Source: Tabrizicola sp. (GTDB lineage Bacteria; Pseudomonadota; Alphaproteobacteria; Rhodobacterales; Rhodobacteraceae). Taken from it: a stretch of 64,000 nucleotides of DNA. This document shows positions 1 to 10,900 of the stretch, piece by piece. The DNA is taken from assembly GCF_030373185.1 (NCBI RefSeq), contig NZ_JAUCZH010000007.1, positions 62,001 to 126,000 on the forward strand. The letters run 5' to 3'. Under the pieces are notes generated by a model. That model saw only the letters and a list, made by a program, of their open reading frames with translations, had not been told where the DNA came from and ran no database searches. The position numbers were made by a program, and so were the translations under genes. Position 1 is the stretch's first letter. Every line of letters starts with the position of its first letter.

Positions 1-1203
1 GTTATGGTTCCCGCCCTTGGCGAATCCGTGTCCGAGGCGACCGTATCCACCTGGTTCAAGAAACCGGGCGACGCGGTGAAACAGGACGAAATGCTGTGCG
101 AGCTTGAGACCGACAAGGTCTCTGTCGAGGTGCCAAGCCCGGTTTCGGGCGTCCTGGCTGAGATCATCGCCCCCGAAGGCTCGACCGTGGCCGCGAATGC
201 CCGCCTTGCCATCGTGACCGAAGGCGCCGCAGCCGCCGCGCCCGCACCCAAGGCCGAAGCCGCACCGGCACCAGCGCCCGCCCCTGCGGCCAAGGCCGTG
301 GAAGACGCCCCCAGCGCCAAGAAGGCGATGGCCGAAGCGAACCTCACCGCCGACCAGGTGCAAGGCACCGGCCGTGATGGCCGCATCATGAAGGAAGACG
401 TGGCCCGCGCCGTCGCAGGTGCAGCTGGCGCCGAAGCCGCCGCTGCGGCCCCCGCCCCGGCCCCGGCTGCCCTGCCCCGTGCGCCCGTCCCAGCCGACGA
501 CGCCGCGCGTGAGGAACGGGTCAAGATGACCCGCCTGCGCGCCACCATCGCCCGCCGCCTGAAAGACGCGCAAAACACCGCCGCGATGCTCACGACCTAC
601 AACGAGGTCGACATGTCCGGCATCATGTCCTTGCGCAACGAATACAAGGACGCCTTCGAGAAAAAGCACGGCGTCAAGCTTGGCTTCATGTCCTTCTTCG
701 TCAAGGCCTGCACCCATGCCCTGAACGAGGTGCCAGAAGTCAACGCCGAGATCGACGGCCAGGACGTGGTCTACAAGAACTACGTCCACATGGGCGTCGC
801 CGTCGGCACCCCCTCGGGCCTCGTCGTCCCCGTGGTGCGCGATGCCGACCAGATGGGCTTTGCCGCCATCGAAAAGAAGATCGCCGAGCTTGGCCTCCGC
901 GCCCGCGACGGCAAACTGAGCATGGCCGAGATGCAGGGCGGCTCCTTCACCATCTCCAACGGCGGCGTCTACGGCTCGCTGATGTCCTCCCCAATCCTCA
1001 ACCCCCCGCAATCCGGCATCCTCGGCATGCACAAGATCCAGGACCGCCCGGTTGTCGTCGGCGGCCAGATCGTCATCCGCCCGATGATGTACCTCGCCCT
1101 CAGCTACGACCACCGCATCGTGGACGGCAAAGGCGCGGTGACGTTCCTGGTGCGGGTAAAGGAAGCGCTGGAGGATCCGCGTCGGCTGCTGATGGATTTG
1201 TGA
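1..1203 (+). CDS. odhB: 2-oxoglutarate dehydrogenase E2 (dihydrolipoyllysine succinyltransferase), 5' truncated by window edge
   Basis: Lipoyl domain ([13 protein letters not shown]...[12 protein letters not shown]), Ala/Pro linker, E3-binding domain, catalytic domain ending in [33 protein letters not shown]. Confidence 0.95.
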   Translation, partial: VMVPALGESVSEATVSTWFKKPGDAVKQDEMLCELETDKVSVEVPSPVSGVLAEIIAPEGSTVAANARLAIVTEGAAAAAPAPKAEAAPAPAPAPAAKAVEDAPSAKKAMAEANLTADQVQGTGRDGRIMKEDVARAVAGAAGAEAAAAAPAPAPAALPRAPVPADDAAREERVKMTRLRATIARRLKDAQNTAAMLTTYNEVDMSGIMSLRNEYKDAFEKKHGVKLGFMSFFVKACTHALNEVPEVNAEIDGQDVVYKNYVHMGVAVGTPSGLVVPVVRDADQMGFAAIEKKIAELGLRARDGKLSMAEMQGGSFTISNGGVYGSLMSSPILNPPQSGILGMHKIQDRPVVVGGQIVIRPMMYLALSYDHRIVDGKGAVTFLVRVKEALEDPRRLLMDL

Positions 1204-1211
1204 GGGGGAGT

Positions 1212-1259
1212 CGGGGCACGCCCCGACCTACGTCAATGCGTAGGGCGGGGCGTGCCCCG
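1212..1259. repeat. Long imperfect palindrome (REP-like), possible terminator of odhB
   Basis: CGGGGCACGCCCCGACCTACG / tcaatg / CGTAGGGCGGGGCGTGCCCCG: 21-bp arms with one mismatch; each arm also contains its own inner palindrome. Confidence 0.75.
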
Positions 1260-1288
1260 CCGCTTTCCTGATGTGAAAGGGAGTTGAA

Positions 1289-1729
1289 TTGGACCTCAAA
1301 GACTTCATCAAGGAAACAGTTATTGGCCTGGTCGAAGCGACCCAAGAACTGCAGGAGCAATTCGAGAAGGACGGCGTAATCATAAACCCGCCGGTGTCTC
1401 TGCAAGAGCGCGACCTCTATGAACACTCCGACATCCGGCACCGCTATCGCAGAGTTGAAGTTATTGAGTTTGATGTCGCCGTAACTGCTTCATCGGAAAG
1501 CACAGGTGGCGGAAAAGCCGGATTGAAAGTCTTAGCCTTTGAAGCTGGCGCTGATGGTCGACACACGCGTCAAAATGAACAAGTTAGTCGCGTAAAATTT
1601 TCGGTCCCACTCGTGCTCTCTCCAGCGTCAATAGAGGGCGAAAACAAGGAAGCGGCAAAGAAAGCTGCTGAAGATCAGTCTGCTCGCATGCGGAACCCGG
1701 GCCGTGGTGACAGTTGGTTAAGACGCTGA
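1289..1729 (+). CDS. Conserved hypothetical protein, possibly trypco2-like
   Basis: TTG start with AAGGGAG upstream; DLKDFIKETVIGLVEATQE N-terminus and IEFDVAVTASSESTGGGKAGLKV...SRVKFSVPLVL core resembling a widespread conserved hypothetical family. Confidence 0.65.
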   Translation: MDLKDFIKETVIGLVEATQELQEQFEKDGVIINPPVSLQERDLYEHSDIRHRYRRVEVIEFDVAVTASSESTGGGKAGLKVLAFEAGADGRHTRQNEQVSRVKFSVPLVLSPASIEGENKEAAKKAAEDQSARMRNPGRGDSWLRR

Positions 1730-1829
1730 CACGATCCGCAAAATCAGCAACCCCCACCCCGGACCCCAAATGACCCACCCCACCCCCACCGCCGCGACAC
1801 GCGCCTCCTCTCCCCCTCGTGGGGAAGGG

Positions 1830-2243
1830 ATGGGGGCGGGGGGCCTCGCGCTGGCCTTTACCCTCGCCCTCACCACCCCCGCCCTCGCCCAGATCATCCC
1901 CACCGGCACCCCCGCCGCCGATATTCTCCTGTCGCAAGCCATAACCGAACAGCGCGTCTTCCTGACCTGCTCATCGCTCGACAGCCTTTCCCACCCCCTG
2001 ATCACCCAGGGCTGGCAGGCCGACGCCGCCGCCGCCATCGCCACCCTGACCGCCAACAACGTCGCGCCCGAGGCCATTGCCGCCTTCACCGAGGCCGCCC
2101 GCCCCGAAAACCTCCTGCCCGCCGACGACACCCCGTTCGCGGATGTCAGGCAGTTCTGCGACGCCCATCCCGATTGGCAAACAACGCTTTACCAGTTCGG
2201 CTTCACCCTCCTTGATCGGACCCTGCCAAAGGCCTTCGAATGA
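1830..2243 (+). CDS. Small exported hypothetical protein
   Basis: Signal peptide ALAFTLALTTPALAQ; ATGA overlap with next gene; start chosen at 1830 because upstream codons look repeat-derived. Confidence 0.55.
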   Translation: MGAGGLALAFTLALTTPALAQIIPTGTPAADILLSQAITEQRVFLTCSSLDSLSHPLITQGWQADAAAAIATLTANNVAPEAIAAFTEAARPENLLPADDTPFADVRQFCDAHPDWQTTLYQFGFTLLDRTLPKAFE

Positions 2244-2635
2244 CCCCCGAACTCAGCGCCCTCGCCCTCGCCGGTCTGCTGCAGGCCGTGCAATTCGTCC
2301 TTTTCGCCACACCCGCGAACATCGAGCTTGGCGTCGGCTACACCTCCGGCCCCCGCGACCGCCCGCCGTCACGGCAGCTTTCCCCCCTCACCGGCCGCCT
2401 GCAACGCGCGATGAACAACCATTTCGAAGGGCTGATCCTCTTTACCCTCGCGGTCGTCGTCGTGACCCTCGGCAACCAGTCCACCCAAGTCACCCAAATC
2501 GCCGCCTGGGCCTATCTTGGCGCGCGCGTCCTTTACGTCCCCGCCTATGCCCTCGGCCTGCGCCCTTGGCGTACCGCAATCTGGACAGTAGGCTTTTTCG
2601 CGACTCTGACGATGATCATCGCGGCGCTTGTCTGA
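2240..2635 (+). CDS. MAPEG family membrane protein
   Basis: RxxxRPxxxSPLTGRLQRAMNNHFEGLILFTLAV pattern and four hydrophobic segments. Confidence 0.8.
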   Translation: MTPELSALALAGLLQAVQFVLFATPANIELGVGYTSGPRDRPPSRQLSPLTGRLQRAMNNHFEGLILFTLAVVVVTLGNQSTQVTQIAAWAYLGARVLYVPAYALGLRPWRTAIWTVGFFATLTMIIAALV

Positions 2636-2730
2636 CGTCCTTGACGCCCCGCGCGTAGAGACGGAAGCAAGACGCCAGCAAGACGGAATGAAGATCGCCG
2701 GAACCCGGCAAATGTTAAGGAAAACGACCC

Positions 2731-4119
2731 ATGGCAAGCTTTGACGTGATCTATATCGGCGCCGGCCCCGGCGGCTATGTCTCGGCCATCCGCGCCGCGC
2801 AACTGGGGCTGAAGGTCGCCGTTGTCGAGGGGCGCGAGACGCTGGGCGGCACCTGCCTCAACGTCGGCTGCATCCCGTCAAAGGCACTATTGCACGCGAC
2901 CCACCTTCTCCACGAAACCCATGAAAACTTTGCGAAAATGGGCCTGATCGGGGCTTCGCCCAAGGTCGATTGGGCCAAGATGCTTGGCTACAAGGATGAT
3001 GTCGTCGGCCAGAATACCAAGGGGATCGAGTTCCTGTTCAAGAAGAACAAGGTTACCTGGATCAAGGGCTGGGGCAGCATTTCCGCGCCCGGTCAGGTCA
3101 AGGTCGGCGATGAGGTTCACGAGACGAAAAACATCGTGATCGCAACGGGTTCCGAGGCTTCCAGCCTCCCCGGTGTCACCGTCGACGAAAAGACCGTGAT
3201 CACCTCCACCGGCGCCCTGACCCTGCCAAAAATCCCGAAAACCATGGTCGTGATCGGCGCAGGCGTCATCGGGCTTGAAATGGGCTCCGTCTACGCCCGG
3301 CTTGGCACCGAGGTGACCGTCATCGAATACCTTGACGCCATTACCCCCGGCATGGACGCCGACCTTGCCAAGACTTTCCAGCGCATCCTGTCAAAACAAG
3401 GGCTCAAGTTCATTCTTGGTGCCGCTGTCCAGGGCGTCACGACGGGCAAGAAGGGGGCGACCGTCGCTTACAAACTGCGCAAGACCGACGCTGAGGCCAG
3501 CCTTGAGGCCGAGGTTGTACTGGTCGCCACGGGACGCAAACCATATACCTCTGGCCTCGGGCTGGAGGCTTTGGGGGTTGAGATGCTGCCGCGCGGCCAG
3601 ATCAAGACCGACGCGCATTTCCAGACCAATATCAAGGGGATATACGCTATCGGAGACGCCATTGTCGGCCCGATGCTTGCGCACAAGGCCGAAGACGACG
3701 GCATGGCCGTTGCAGAAATTCTCGCTGGCAAGCACGGGCACGTTAACTATGGGTTAGTCCCTGGCGTGATATATACAACCCCCGAGGTGGCCAATGTGGG
3801 GAAAACCGAAGAACAACTGAAAGAAGAAGGCATCGCCTACAAGGCAGGCAAGTTTCCCTTCATGGGCAACGCCCGCGCCAAGGCGGTGTTTCAGGGCGAC
3901 GGCTTCGTCAAGATTCTCGCCGATGCCAGTACCGACCGCATTCTGGGCGCACACATCATCGGCCCGATGGCCGGAGACCTGATCCACGAGATTTGCGTTG
4001 CAATGGAATTTGGCGCGTCAGCGCAGGATGTGGCGCTGACATCCCACGCGCATCCGACCTATTCCGAGGCCGTGCGCGAAGCAGCCCTGGCCTGCGGTGA
4101 CGGCGCGATCCACGCCTGA
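2731..4119 (+). CDS. lpdA: Dihydrolipoyl dehydrogenase
   Basis: FAD motif [33 protein letters not shown] redox motif, [16 protein letters not shown]-terminus. Confidence 0.97.
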   Translation: MASFDVIYIGAGPGGYVSAIRAAQLGLKVAVVEGRETLGGTCLNVGCIPSKALLHATHLLHETHENFAKMGLIGASPKVDWAKMLGYKDDVVGQNTKGIEFLFKKNKVTWIKGWGSISAPGQVKVGDEVHETKNIVIATGSEASSLPGVTVDEKTVITSTGALTLPKIPKTMVVIGAGVIGLEMGSVYARLGTEVTVIEYLDAITPGMDADLAKTFQRILSKQGLKFILGAAVQGVTTGKKGATVAYKLRKTDAEASLEAEVVLVATGRKPYTSGLGLEALGVEMLPRGQIKTDAHFQTNIKGIYAIGDAIVGPMLAHKAEDDGMAVAEILAGKHGHVNYGLVPGVIYTTPEVANVGKTEEQLKEEGIAYKAGKFPFMGNARAKAVFQGDGFVKILADASTDRILGAHIIGPMAGDLIHEICVAMEFGASAQDVALTSHAHPTYSEAVREAALACGDGAIHA

Positions 4120-4129
4120 AACTGGACCA

Positions 4130-4162
4130 GCCCCAAGAATCTTCGATGAAAATTCTTGGGGC
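4130..4162 (+). terminator. Palindromic hairpin downstream of lpdA
   Basis: GCCCCAAGAAT-cttcgatgaaa-ATTCTTGGGGC, perfect 11-bp arms, between convergent lpdA and pirin genes. Confidence 0.75.
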
Positions 4163-4189
4163 CGCCTGACGGAATCGTGCGAGCCCCGG

Positions 4190-5101
4190 TCAGTGTGCGG
4201 GCTTGATGAATGTCCCGTTGCGCAGTTCCGCAAAGGCCTGCCGCAGTTCGGCTTCCGAGTTCATCACGATCGGCCCAGCCCACGCGACCGGCTCTTCTAT
4301 CGGCGCGCCTGAAATCAGTAGAAACCGCACCCCATCCGGCCCCGCCTTCACTGTGACTTCATCTCCCGCACCAAAGCGCACCAGCGTCCGGTTGCCCGAA
4401 AGGTCGCGAATATTGACCTCTTGTCCCCGCACTTCCTTTTCCAACAGCACGCCTTCGGGCCGGGCAGCGTCACGGAAATTTCCAGCACCTTCAAACACAT
4501 AAGCAAAGGCCCTGCGCCGCGTATCCACCTTGAAGACCTTCTGCTTCCCCGCTGGCACAAAGATATCCAGATACTGCGGATCGGCTGCAATCCCCTCGAC
4601 CGGGCTTTTCACCCCACGATAATCGCCGATGACCACGCGGATGCTGGTGCCGTCATCCTCGAACCGCTCGGGCAGTTCCTGGCCCGGAATATCCTGATAG
4701 CGCGGATCGGTCATCTTGAGAGCGCGCGGCAGGTTGCCCCACAATTGGAACCCATGCATCCGTCCCATCGCATCGCCCTTCGGCATTTCCTGATGCAGGA
4801 TACCCCGCCCGGCGGTCATCAATTGCAGCGAGCCCGGCCCAAGGATGCCCCGGTTGCCAAGCGAATCGCCATGTTCGACCGTGCCGGCAAGGACATAGGT
4901 GATCGTCTCGATCCCGCGGTGGGGGTGCCACGGAAACCCCGCCATGTAATCGCGCGGGCGATCCCCCCGGAAATCGTCAAACAAAAGGAACGGGTCTGCC
5001 TCGGTCGGATCCTGAAACCCGAAGGCGCGGTGCAGATGAACGCCGGCGCCCTCGACATGGGGCTGCGCGCGGCGGGTCTCGATCACGGGGCGAATGGACA
5101 T
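4190..5101 (-). CDS. Pirin family protein
   Basis: MSIRPVIETRRAQPHVEGAGVHLHRAFGFQ...DPFLLFDDFRGDRPRDYMAGFPWHPHRGIETITYVLAGTVEHGDSLGN. Confidence 0.92.
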   Translation of the reverse strand: MSIRPVIETRRAQPHVEGAGVHLHRAFGFQDPTEADPFLLFDDFRGDRPRDYMAGFPWHPHRGIETITYVLAGTVEHGDSLGNRGILGPGSLQLMTAGRGILHQEMPKGDAMGRMHGFQLWGNLPRALKMTDPRYQDIPGQELPERFEDDGTSIRVVIGDYRGVKSPVEGIAADPQYLDIFVPAGKQKVFKVDTRRRAFAYVFEGAGNFRDAARPEGVLLEKEVRGQEVNIRDLSGNRTLVRFGAGDEVTVKAGPDGVRFLLISGAPIEEPVAWAGPIVMNSEAELRQAFAELRNGTFIKPAH

Positions 5102-5237
5102 GGGCTGTCTCCTGAATTGCTGTTGCCGCAGAAGATGGGGGCAAGAGAGCGAGCCGCCAAGGCGCGTTTCCGGGCGGTCCCTGTGCAAAAATGCACGAAG
5201 CCCTTACCCGGCCGCTCCGCTTTGTCTGGCAGGATGC

Positions 5238-5600
5238 TTAAAACAAGCCAAGAATCGTCGGCGCCAGCCCTGACTGCGCAAGAAACACGCCCAGGACAAG
5301 ACCGCCGGGCAGGCTGGCCAGCAAAGCAAGCGGTTTGCGGGCCGCAGGATAAGACACCGCTGCGGGCCGCACCCCACCTGGGAAGACGCGGGCGAACAGC
5401 CTGTCTAGCAGCCCATCGAACAGGAAAAACAACAGCACTGCTCCGCCGCAAATCACTAGAAGCATCAGGGCAAATAGCCAGGCTCCGTCCAGGACAAGCC
5501 CTGCAAGGCCGTTGGCGGCCAAGCCCAGAAGCACGCCAATCACGACCAGAAAGGCCGCGTTGATCCAATCACCTATTCCCATGCTGCGCCTTGCGCTCAT
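5238..5600 (-). CDS. Hypothetical membrane protein
   Basis: Three hydrophobic segments; start taken at MSARRSMGIGDW (alternative start at 5582). Confidence 0.6.
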   Translation of the reverse strand: MSARRSMGIGDWINAAFLVVIGVLLGLAANGLAGLVLDGAWLFALMLLVICGGAVLLFFLFDGLLDRLFARVFPGGVRPAAVSYPAARKPLALLASLPGGLVLGVFLAQSGLAPTILGLF

Positions 5601-5773
5601 GCGATCATACCCCAAGTCTGCGCCACGTCGTTTGTCTTCATGTGTGCCAGGATAACAGGCTTCCCCCGCTTTGCCAGCGCCGACGGACCGGACAAGGCAA
5701 GGCCTGCGGGCATTCCTATACAAACCCCTAACGCCCGCAACCAACCCATTGATTTCACTTACCCCACCGCCTT

Positions 5774-5788
5774 TGTCCACAGTGGACA
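5774..5788. promoter_or_regulatory. Palindrome adjacent to GntR gene, candidate operator
   Basis: TGTCCAC-a-GTGGACA perfect inverted repeat directly after the GntR stop codon and about 170 bp upstream of the 5600 gene. Confidence 0.4.
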
Positions 5789-6439
5789 CTATCCCGCCAG
5801 ATGCCGCAGCCCTTGCGTGACATCCGTCCGTACAGCCAGCCTCAGGCCGGGTTCATCTCCTGCCTTGAGCGCGGCCAGGATCATCCGATGGTGCTGCGGT
5901 GGCTCCCTCCGTTTCACCCTCGCATAGACAGCCCGCATCGTGGGGCCAAGTTGCAGCCAGACTGTTTCACACATTGCCAACATCGCCGGGGTCTGGGCGC
6001 GCAGGTAAAGCGTGCGGTGAAACTCAAGGTTGGTGCGGACATAACCGACGGCATCCCCCTTCACCGCGGCCTCGCCGTTCAGCATGTTGATCGCGGCAAG
6101 CCGTTCGATCAGCGCAAAATGGGCGCGCGGCAAGGCGCGGGCGGCCATCTCCGGTTCCAGTAGGGCGCGGATCGCGGCAAGTTCCTCGATCCGTTCGGGC
6201 GTCAGTTCAGGGGTGGAGATCCGGCCCGAAGACGACAGCGTCAGCGCGCCCTCAGCCACCAGCCGCCGCACCGCTTCACGCGCGGGGGTCATCGACACGC
6301 CATAGGTCTTGCCAAGCCCGCGCAGGGTCAGTGACTGGCCGGGGTCCATCTCGCCATGCATGACCTGCTGGCGCAGCGACCGGTAAAGCCGCTCATGCGC
6401 TGCGGCGTTGGGGTCGGTGGGGCGGGGCGTGATCGGCAT
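5789..6439 (-). CDS. GntR family transcriptional regulator (FCD subfamily)
   Basis: Winged HTH (LRGLGKTYGVSMTPAREAVRRLVAEGAL) plus FCD-type helical C-terminus. Confidence 0.9.
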   Translation of the reverse strand: MPITPRPTDPNAAAHERLYRSLRQQVMHGEMDPGQSLTLRGLGKTYGVSMTPAREAVRRLVAEGALTLSSSGRISTPELTPERIEELAAIRALLEPEMAARALPRAHFALIERLAAINMLNGEAAVKGDAVGYVRTNLEFHRTLYLRAQTPAMLAMCETVWLQLGPTMRAVYARVKRREPPQHHRMILAALKAGDEPGLRLAVRTDVTQGLRHLAG

Positions 6440-6472
6440 GGGGCCAAGGGAAACACCCCCGGCGTCTGGGGG

Positions 6473-7165
6473 TCAATCCTGAAAGCGCATCCGGTGCAGC
6501 GCCTGCCCATGGCCGTGCAGCCAGTTCCGTTCAGCCTGCCAGCCGGGATAGATGCGGCTGACCACCGCCCAATAGGCGGGGGAATGGTTCATCTCTACCA
6601 GATGCGCCACCTCATGCGCGGCTACATAATCCAGTACCGACGCCGGGGCCATGATCAGCCGCCACGAATACATCAGGCGGCCATGAGGCGAACAAGACCC
6701 CCAGCGCGACCGGGTGTCCCGCAAGGCAAGGCTGGAATAGCTTCGCCCCACCAACCCCGCATAATGGGAGGAGGCGCGGGCCAGCCGGTCACGCGCCAGC
6801 ACCTTCAGCCATGCCGCCACCCGCGCGCCAGCCGAGGCAGGGTCACCCGGCACCAGAAGCTGATCGCCCTCGGCCCGGATCGCCCGCCCGGTTCCAGGGG
6901 CCAGCAGCATCTCGCGCCCTTCCACCGGGACCAGCGACCCGATGCCTATGGATCGGACGGCAGAATCAGGCATCGCCTCCAGCGTTTCGCGCAGCCAGCC
7001 CTCGTGACCGCGCAGGAAAGCCATCGCCTCTCCCTCACGCGCACGCAGCGGCATGGAGAGCGTGACCTTGCCATCCAGCCGCGAAACCCGCAGCGAGAAT
7101 CGCCGCGCCGATGCCACGCGTTTCAGATGCACCTCAACCGGCGGCGAGCCTGGCAGAACCGGCAT
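6473..7165 (-). CDS. YgjP/SprT-like metallopeptidase (DUF45)
   Basis: AHEVAHLVEMNHSPAYWAVV zinc-protease motif; RWGSCSPHGRLMYSWRLIMAP. Confidence 0.9.
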   Translation of the reverse strand: MPVLPGSPPVEVHLKRVASARRFSLRVSRLDGKVTLSMPLRAREGEAMAFLRGHEGWLRETLEAMPDSAVRSIGIGSLVPVEGREMLLAPGTGRAIRAEGDQLLVPGDPASAGARVAAWLKVLARDRLARASSHYAGLVGRSYSSLALRDTRSRWGSCSPHGRLMYSWRLIMAPASVLDYVAAHEVAHLVEMNHSPAYWAVVSRIYPGWQAERNWLHGHGQALHRMRFQD

Positions 7166-7281
7166 GAAAACCCCTTGATCTTTCGCCCGAGAATAGCCAT
7201 CTGCGGCGCTGCACGAAAGGCTTTGACAGTCGCCCGCGCCTGTGGCAAGCGACCTTTTTCCGTTACCCACCACCCGAAGGG

Positions 7282-7623
7282 ATGACCATGCCCAAAGCAG
7301 AATGGGGCACGAAGCGTATCTGCCCGACGACAGGCAAGCGCTTTTACGACCTGAACCGCAGCCCGATCGTCAGCCCCTACACGGGCGAGGTCGTGGATAT
7401 CGAATCTGTCCGCCGCAAGATGGCCGCCTCGGTCATTTCGCGCGCGGTTCCCGAAAAGGACGAAGATGTCCTGGTCGAGGATCTGGAAGCCGAAGACGAT
7501 CTCCTGGCGGATGCCGTCGCTGACGACACCGAACTGGACGATGATCTTCTGGAAGACGACGCCGACGACAACGTTTCGCTGGACGATCTGGCGGATGTCG
7601 CAGGCGACGAGGAAGAGGTCTGA
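7282..7623 (+). CDS. TIGR02300 (FYDLN acid) family protein
   Basis: KAEWGTKRICPTTGKRFYDLNRSPIVSPYTGE and highly acidic C-terminus. Confidence 0.93.
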   Translation: MTMPKAEWGTKRICPTTGKRFYDLNRSPIVSPYTGEVVDIESVRRKMAASVISRAVPEKDEDVLVEDLEAEDDLLADAVADDTELDDDLLEDDADDNVSLDDLADVAGDEEEV

Positions 7624-7730
7624 GGCAGGCCGCCGGGACCAGCGCGGGGGAATGAAAAATCCCCTTGCACCCCCCGGCGACCTAACCTACATACCCGGCA
7701 TCGCGGCGGCAACGTCGTGGTTTCTCCGGT

Positions 7731-7806
<76 letters not shown>

Positions 7807-7824
7807 AAGAGAAACTGATGAAAG

Positions 7825-7849
7825 AAGGGCGGTTCTGACCGCCCTTTTT
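7825..7849 (+). terminator. Rho-independent terminator of tRNA-Ala
   Basis: AAGGGCGG-ttctga-CCGCCCTT followed by T-tract. Confidence 0.9.
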
Positions 7850-7912
7850 CATTTTGCGCCACGCGCTTGCACATTCAGGGGGCAGCCTTGTCCAGACAGT
7901 CAGGCCCCATGA

Positions 7913-10900
7913 TCACTCGGCCGGGCTTGCCGCGCGACCCCGCCCGTTCGCGGCCTTCCACGCCCGGCGCTTCGTGCGTTGCCAGAACCACGGGCGTGGG
8001 TTGTCGGCGCGGGTGACCAGCATAAGAAGCGACGGGATGATGACCAGCGTCAGCACCGTGGCGAAGGTCAGCCCGTAGACGATGGCACTGGACAGCGCGA
8101 TCCACCACTGGGTTGACGGGGCGCCGATTGTCACCTCGTGGTTCAGAAGTTCAAGGTTCAGACCAAAGGCAATCGGCAGCACGCCCAGAATCGCCGTCAG
8201 CGCGGTCAGAACCACGGGCCGCGCCCGTTCGCGGCAGGTTTGCAGAATCGCCTCGATCTTCGGGCGGCCCTCACGGCGCAGGGTGTCAAAGGTGTCGATC
8301 AGCACGATGTTGTTGTTCACCACCACCCCTGCCAGAGCGATGACGCCGATTCCGGTCATGACCACGCTGAACGGCTGGCCCATGATCATCAGGCCCAACA
8401 AGACACCGATGGTGGACATGATCACCGCCGACAGCACCAGACCGACCGAGGTAAAGCTGTTGAACTGCGCCAGAAGCACGACAAAGATCAGGAAGATCGC
8501 CGCACCAAAGGCCTTGGACAGGAAGGCCATCGCCTCGGCCTGTTCCTCATCCTCGCCCGCCAGTTTCCAGCGGATGCCCAGCTTGTCCAGCTCTGCCGCC
8601 TGCAGGGCTGCCGTCACCGCAGCGCGCACGCCATCGGCCTGCACGCCTTCCCGGATACCCGCCTGCACGGTGACAGTGCGCGCGCCGTCAAGCCGGGTCA
8701 GCGTGCCGGTGGTGGGTGCCGCGCTTCGGGTGACAAAATTGGAAATCGGGACCGACCCTTCCGCCGTCTGGATCCGCAACTGATCCAGCGCCGAAATGGT
8801 GCGCAGGTCGGCAGGCAGGCGCAACACGATATCCACCGCATCGTCCGATCCGGCAGGGCGGAAATCGGAAAGCTTCAGCCCTCCGGTGACCAGCTGCACC
8901 ATCGCCCCCACGGTCGAGGGTGAAATGCCATGGCGCGCGGCGGCGGCACGGTCAACCTGCAACTCCCAGTCCACACCGGGCGGCGGCAGGCCGTTCGAGA
9001 TGTCGATGACATCCGGCACCGTTGCCAGCCGGTCGGCCACCGTGCGGGCCACGTCGTTCAGATAGGTCGGGTCGGCTGCGGAAAGCTGGATCTGGATCGC
9101 CTTTCCGGTGGGCGGCCCGGCCTGCGGCACGGAAACCTCGATCTCGACGCCGGGGATGCCGACCATCGCCTCGCGCAGGTCGGCAAGGATGGCGTTTGCG
9201 TTCTTTCTTTCGCGCCAGTCCAGGAATTCATACTGGATGGTGCCGATCACATCCGGGGCCAGATCGACCCCGCCACCACCACCCCCACCCGTGCGAGTGT
9301 AGACGGTGGCAATGCCGGGCCAGCCAAGGATCCGCGCCTCGGCCTGCGCCACAAGCGCATCCTTTTCCTGAATTGACAGGTTGCCGCGCGCCTTGACGTA
9401 AAGAAGGCCGAACTCCGGCTCTACATCGGGGAAGAACTCGGCCCCCTTGCCGTATTGCGTATAGGCGTAAGGCACTGACACCAAAAGCCCAAGCGCCAGA
9501 AACAGCACGATGACCGGATGCCGCACGGCCTTGCCGACCAGCCACATATAGGCCCCGTCCCTGTGCTGCGGCGGGTGCTTGAACGGCTTGGCTATCAGCG
9601 CGCCAAGGGTCGGCACGAAGATCAGCGCATAGATGAGCGAGGCGGAAAGCGTGACGATCAGGGTGATCGGCAGGTATTTCATGAACTCGCCCACGATGCC
9701 CGGCCAGAACAGCAGCGGCGAAAAGGCTGCAACCCGCGTTGCCGTGGCGGCCGTCACCGGCCCCGCCATCCGGTGCGAGGCCAGCGCGAAGGCCTCACGT
9801 TTGCCCATGCCTTCCGACATCCGGCGTTCGGCAAATTCGGTGACGATGATGGCGTCATCCACCAGCATCCCCACCGCAAGGATCAGCGAAAAGAGGACGA
9901 CGATATTGACCGTATAGCCCCAAAGCGACAAGGCCAGCATCCCCATCAGGAACGAGGCCGGAATGGCCAGCCCGATCAGAAGCGAGGCCCGGGCCGACAG
10001 CGCGTACAGGATGACGATGAAGACAAGGATGACCGCCGTCAGCACCGAATTCTGCAAATCGAACAGCAGTTGGCGCACGTCCTTGGACTTGTCCTGACTG
10101 AAGCCGATTTCGGTGCCTTCGGGCAGCAGGGCGCGGAATTCCTCGGTGATGGCCTTCACCTGATCGACGGTCTCGATCAGGTTGGCACCGCTGCGCTTTG
10201 ACACCTCGATCGCCACGGCGGGCGCGCCGTCAAGCCGGGTCACGGTTTCGGCTTCCTTGAAGGTCGGCAGGATCGAGGCAATGTCGCGCACCCGGACCAC
10301 CGCCGTTCCGGTCGAGATCACCGGCAGGTTGGCCACATCGGCGGCGGTTTCCAGCAGAGACGGCACCTTGATCGCGTAGCGCCCCATCGCCCCTTCCAGT
10401 GCGCCAGCGGCAACAAGCTGGTTTCCGGCGGCAAATCCGGCAATCAGGATATCGGGGCGCAAGCCATAGGTGGCCAGCTTGCCGGGGTCGATCACCACCT
10501 CGACCAGATCATCGCGCACACCTTGCAGGTTCGCGTTCAGGACCGATGGCAGATCTTCGATCCGGTCGCGCAATTCCCTCCCTGCCTGCGCCAGCACCCG
10601 TTCCGGCACATCGCCGGAAAGGGTGATGACCAGAATCGGAAACTCGGACAGGTTCACCTCATTGACGCTGGGTTCGTCCACCCCTGCCGGCAATTCGGGC
10701 CGCGCCTGCGCCACCTTGTTCCTGACATCGTCCAGCGCCTTGCCCAGATCGGCGCCGGCCTGAAACTCGATCAGCACGTTGCCGCCGCCCTGATAGGCGG
10801 TAGAGGTCATCTTCTTGATGCCGCTGATCGACTTCAGTGCCGATTCCATCGGGCGCAACAGCAGCCGTTCGCTGTCCTCGGGCGAGATGCCATCATAGTG

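Noticed and set aside
220-480. Low-complexity Ala/Pro repeats in odhB
   Set aside because: Normal flexible inter-domain linkers of E2 subunits.
9268-9295. Run of seven glycines (GGGGGGG) in the RND permease
   Set aside because: Flexible loop in a periplasmic domain; no evidence of phase variation since the codons are mixed GGT/GGG.
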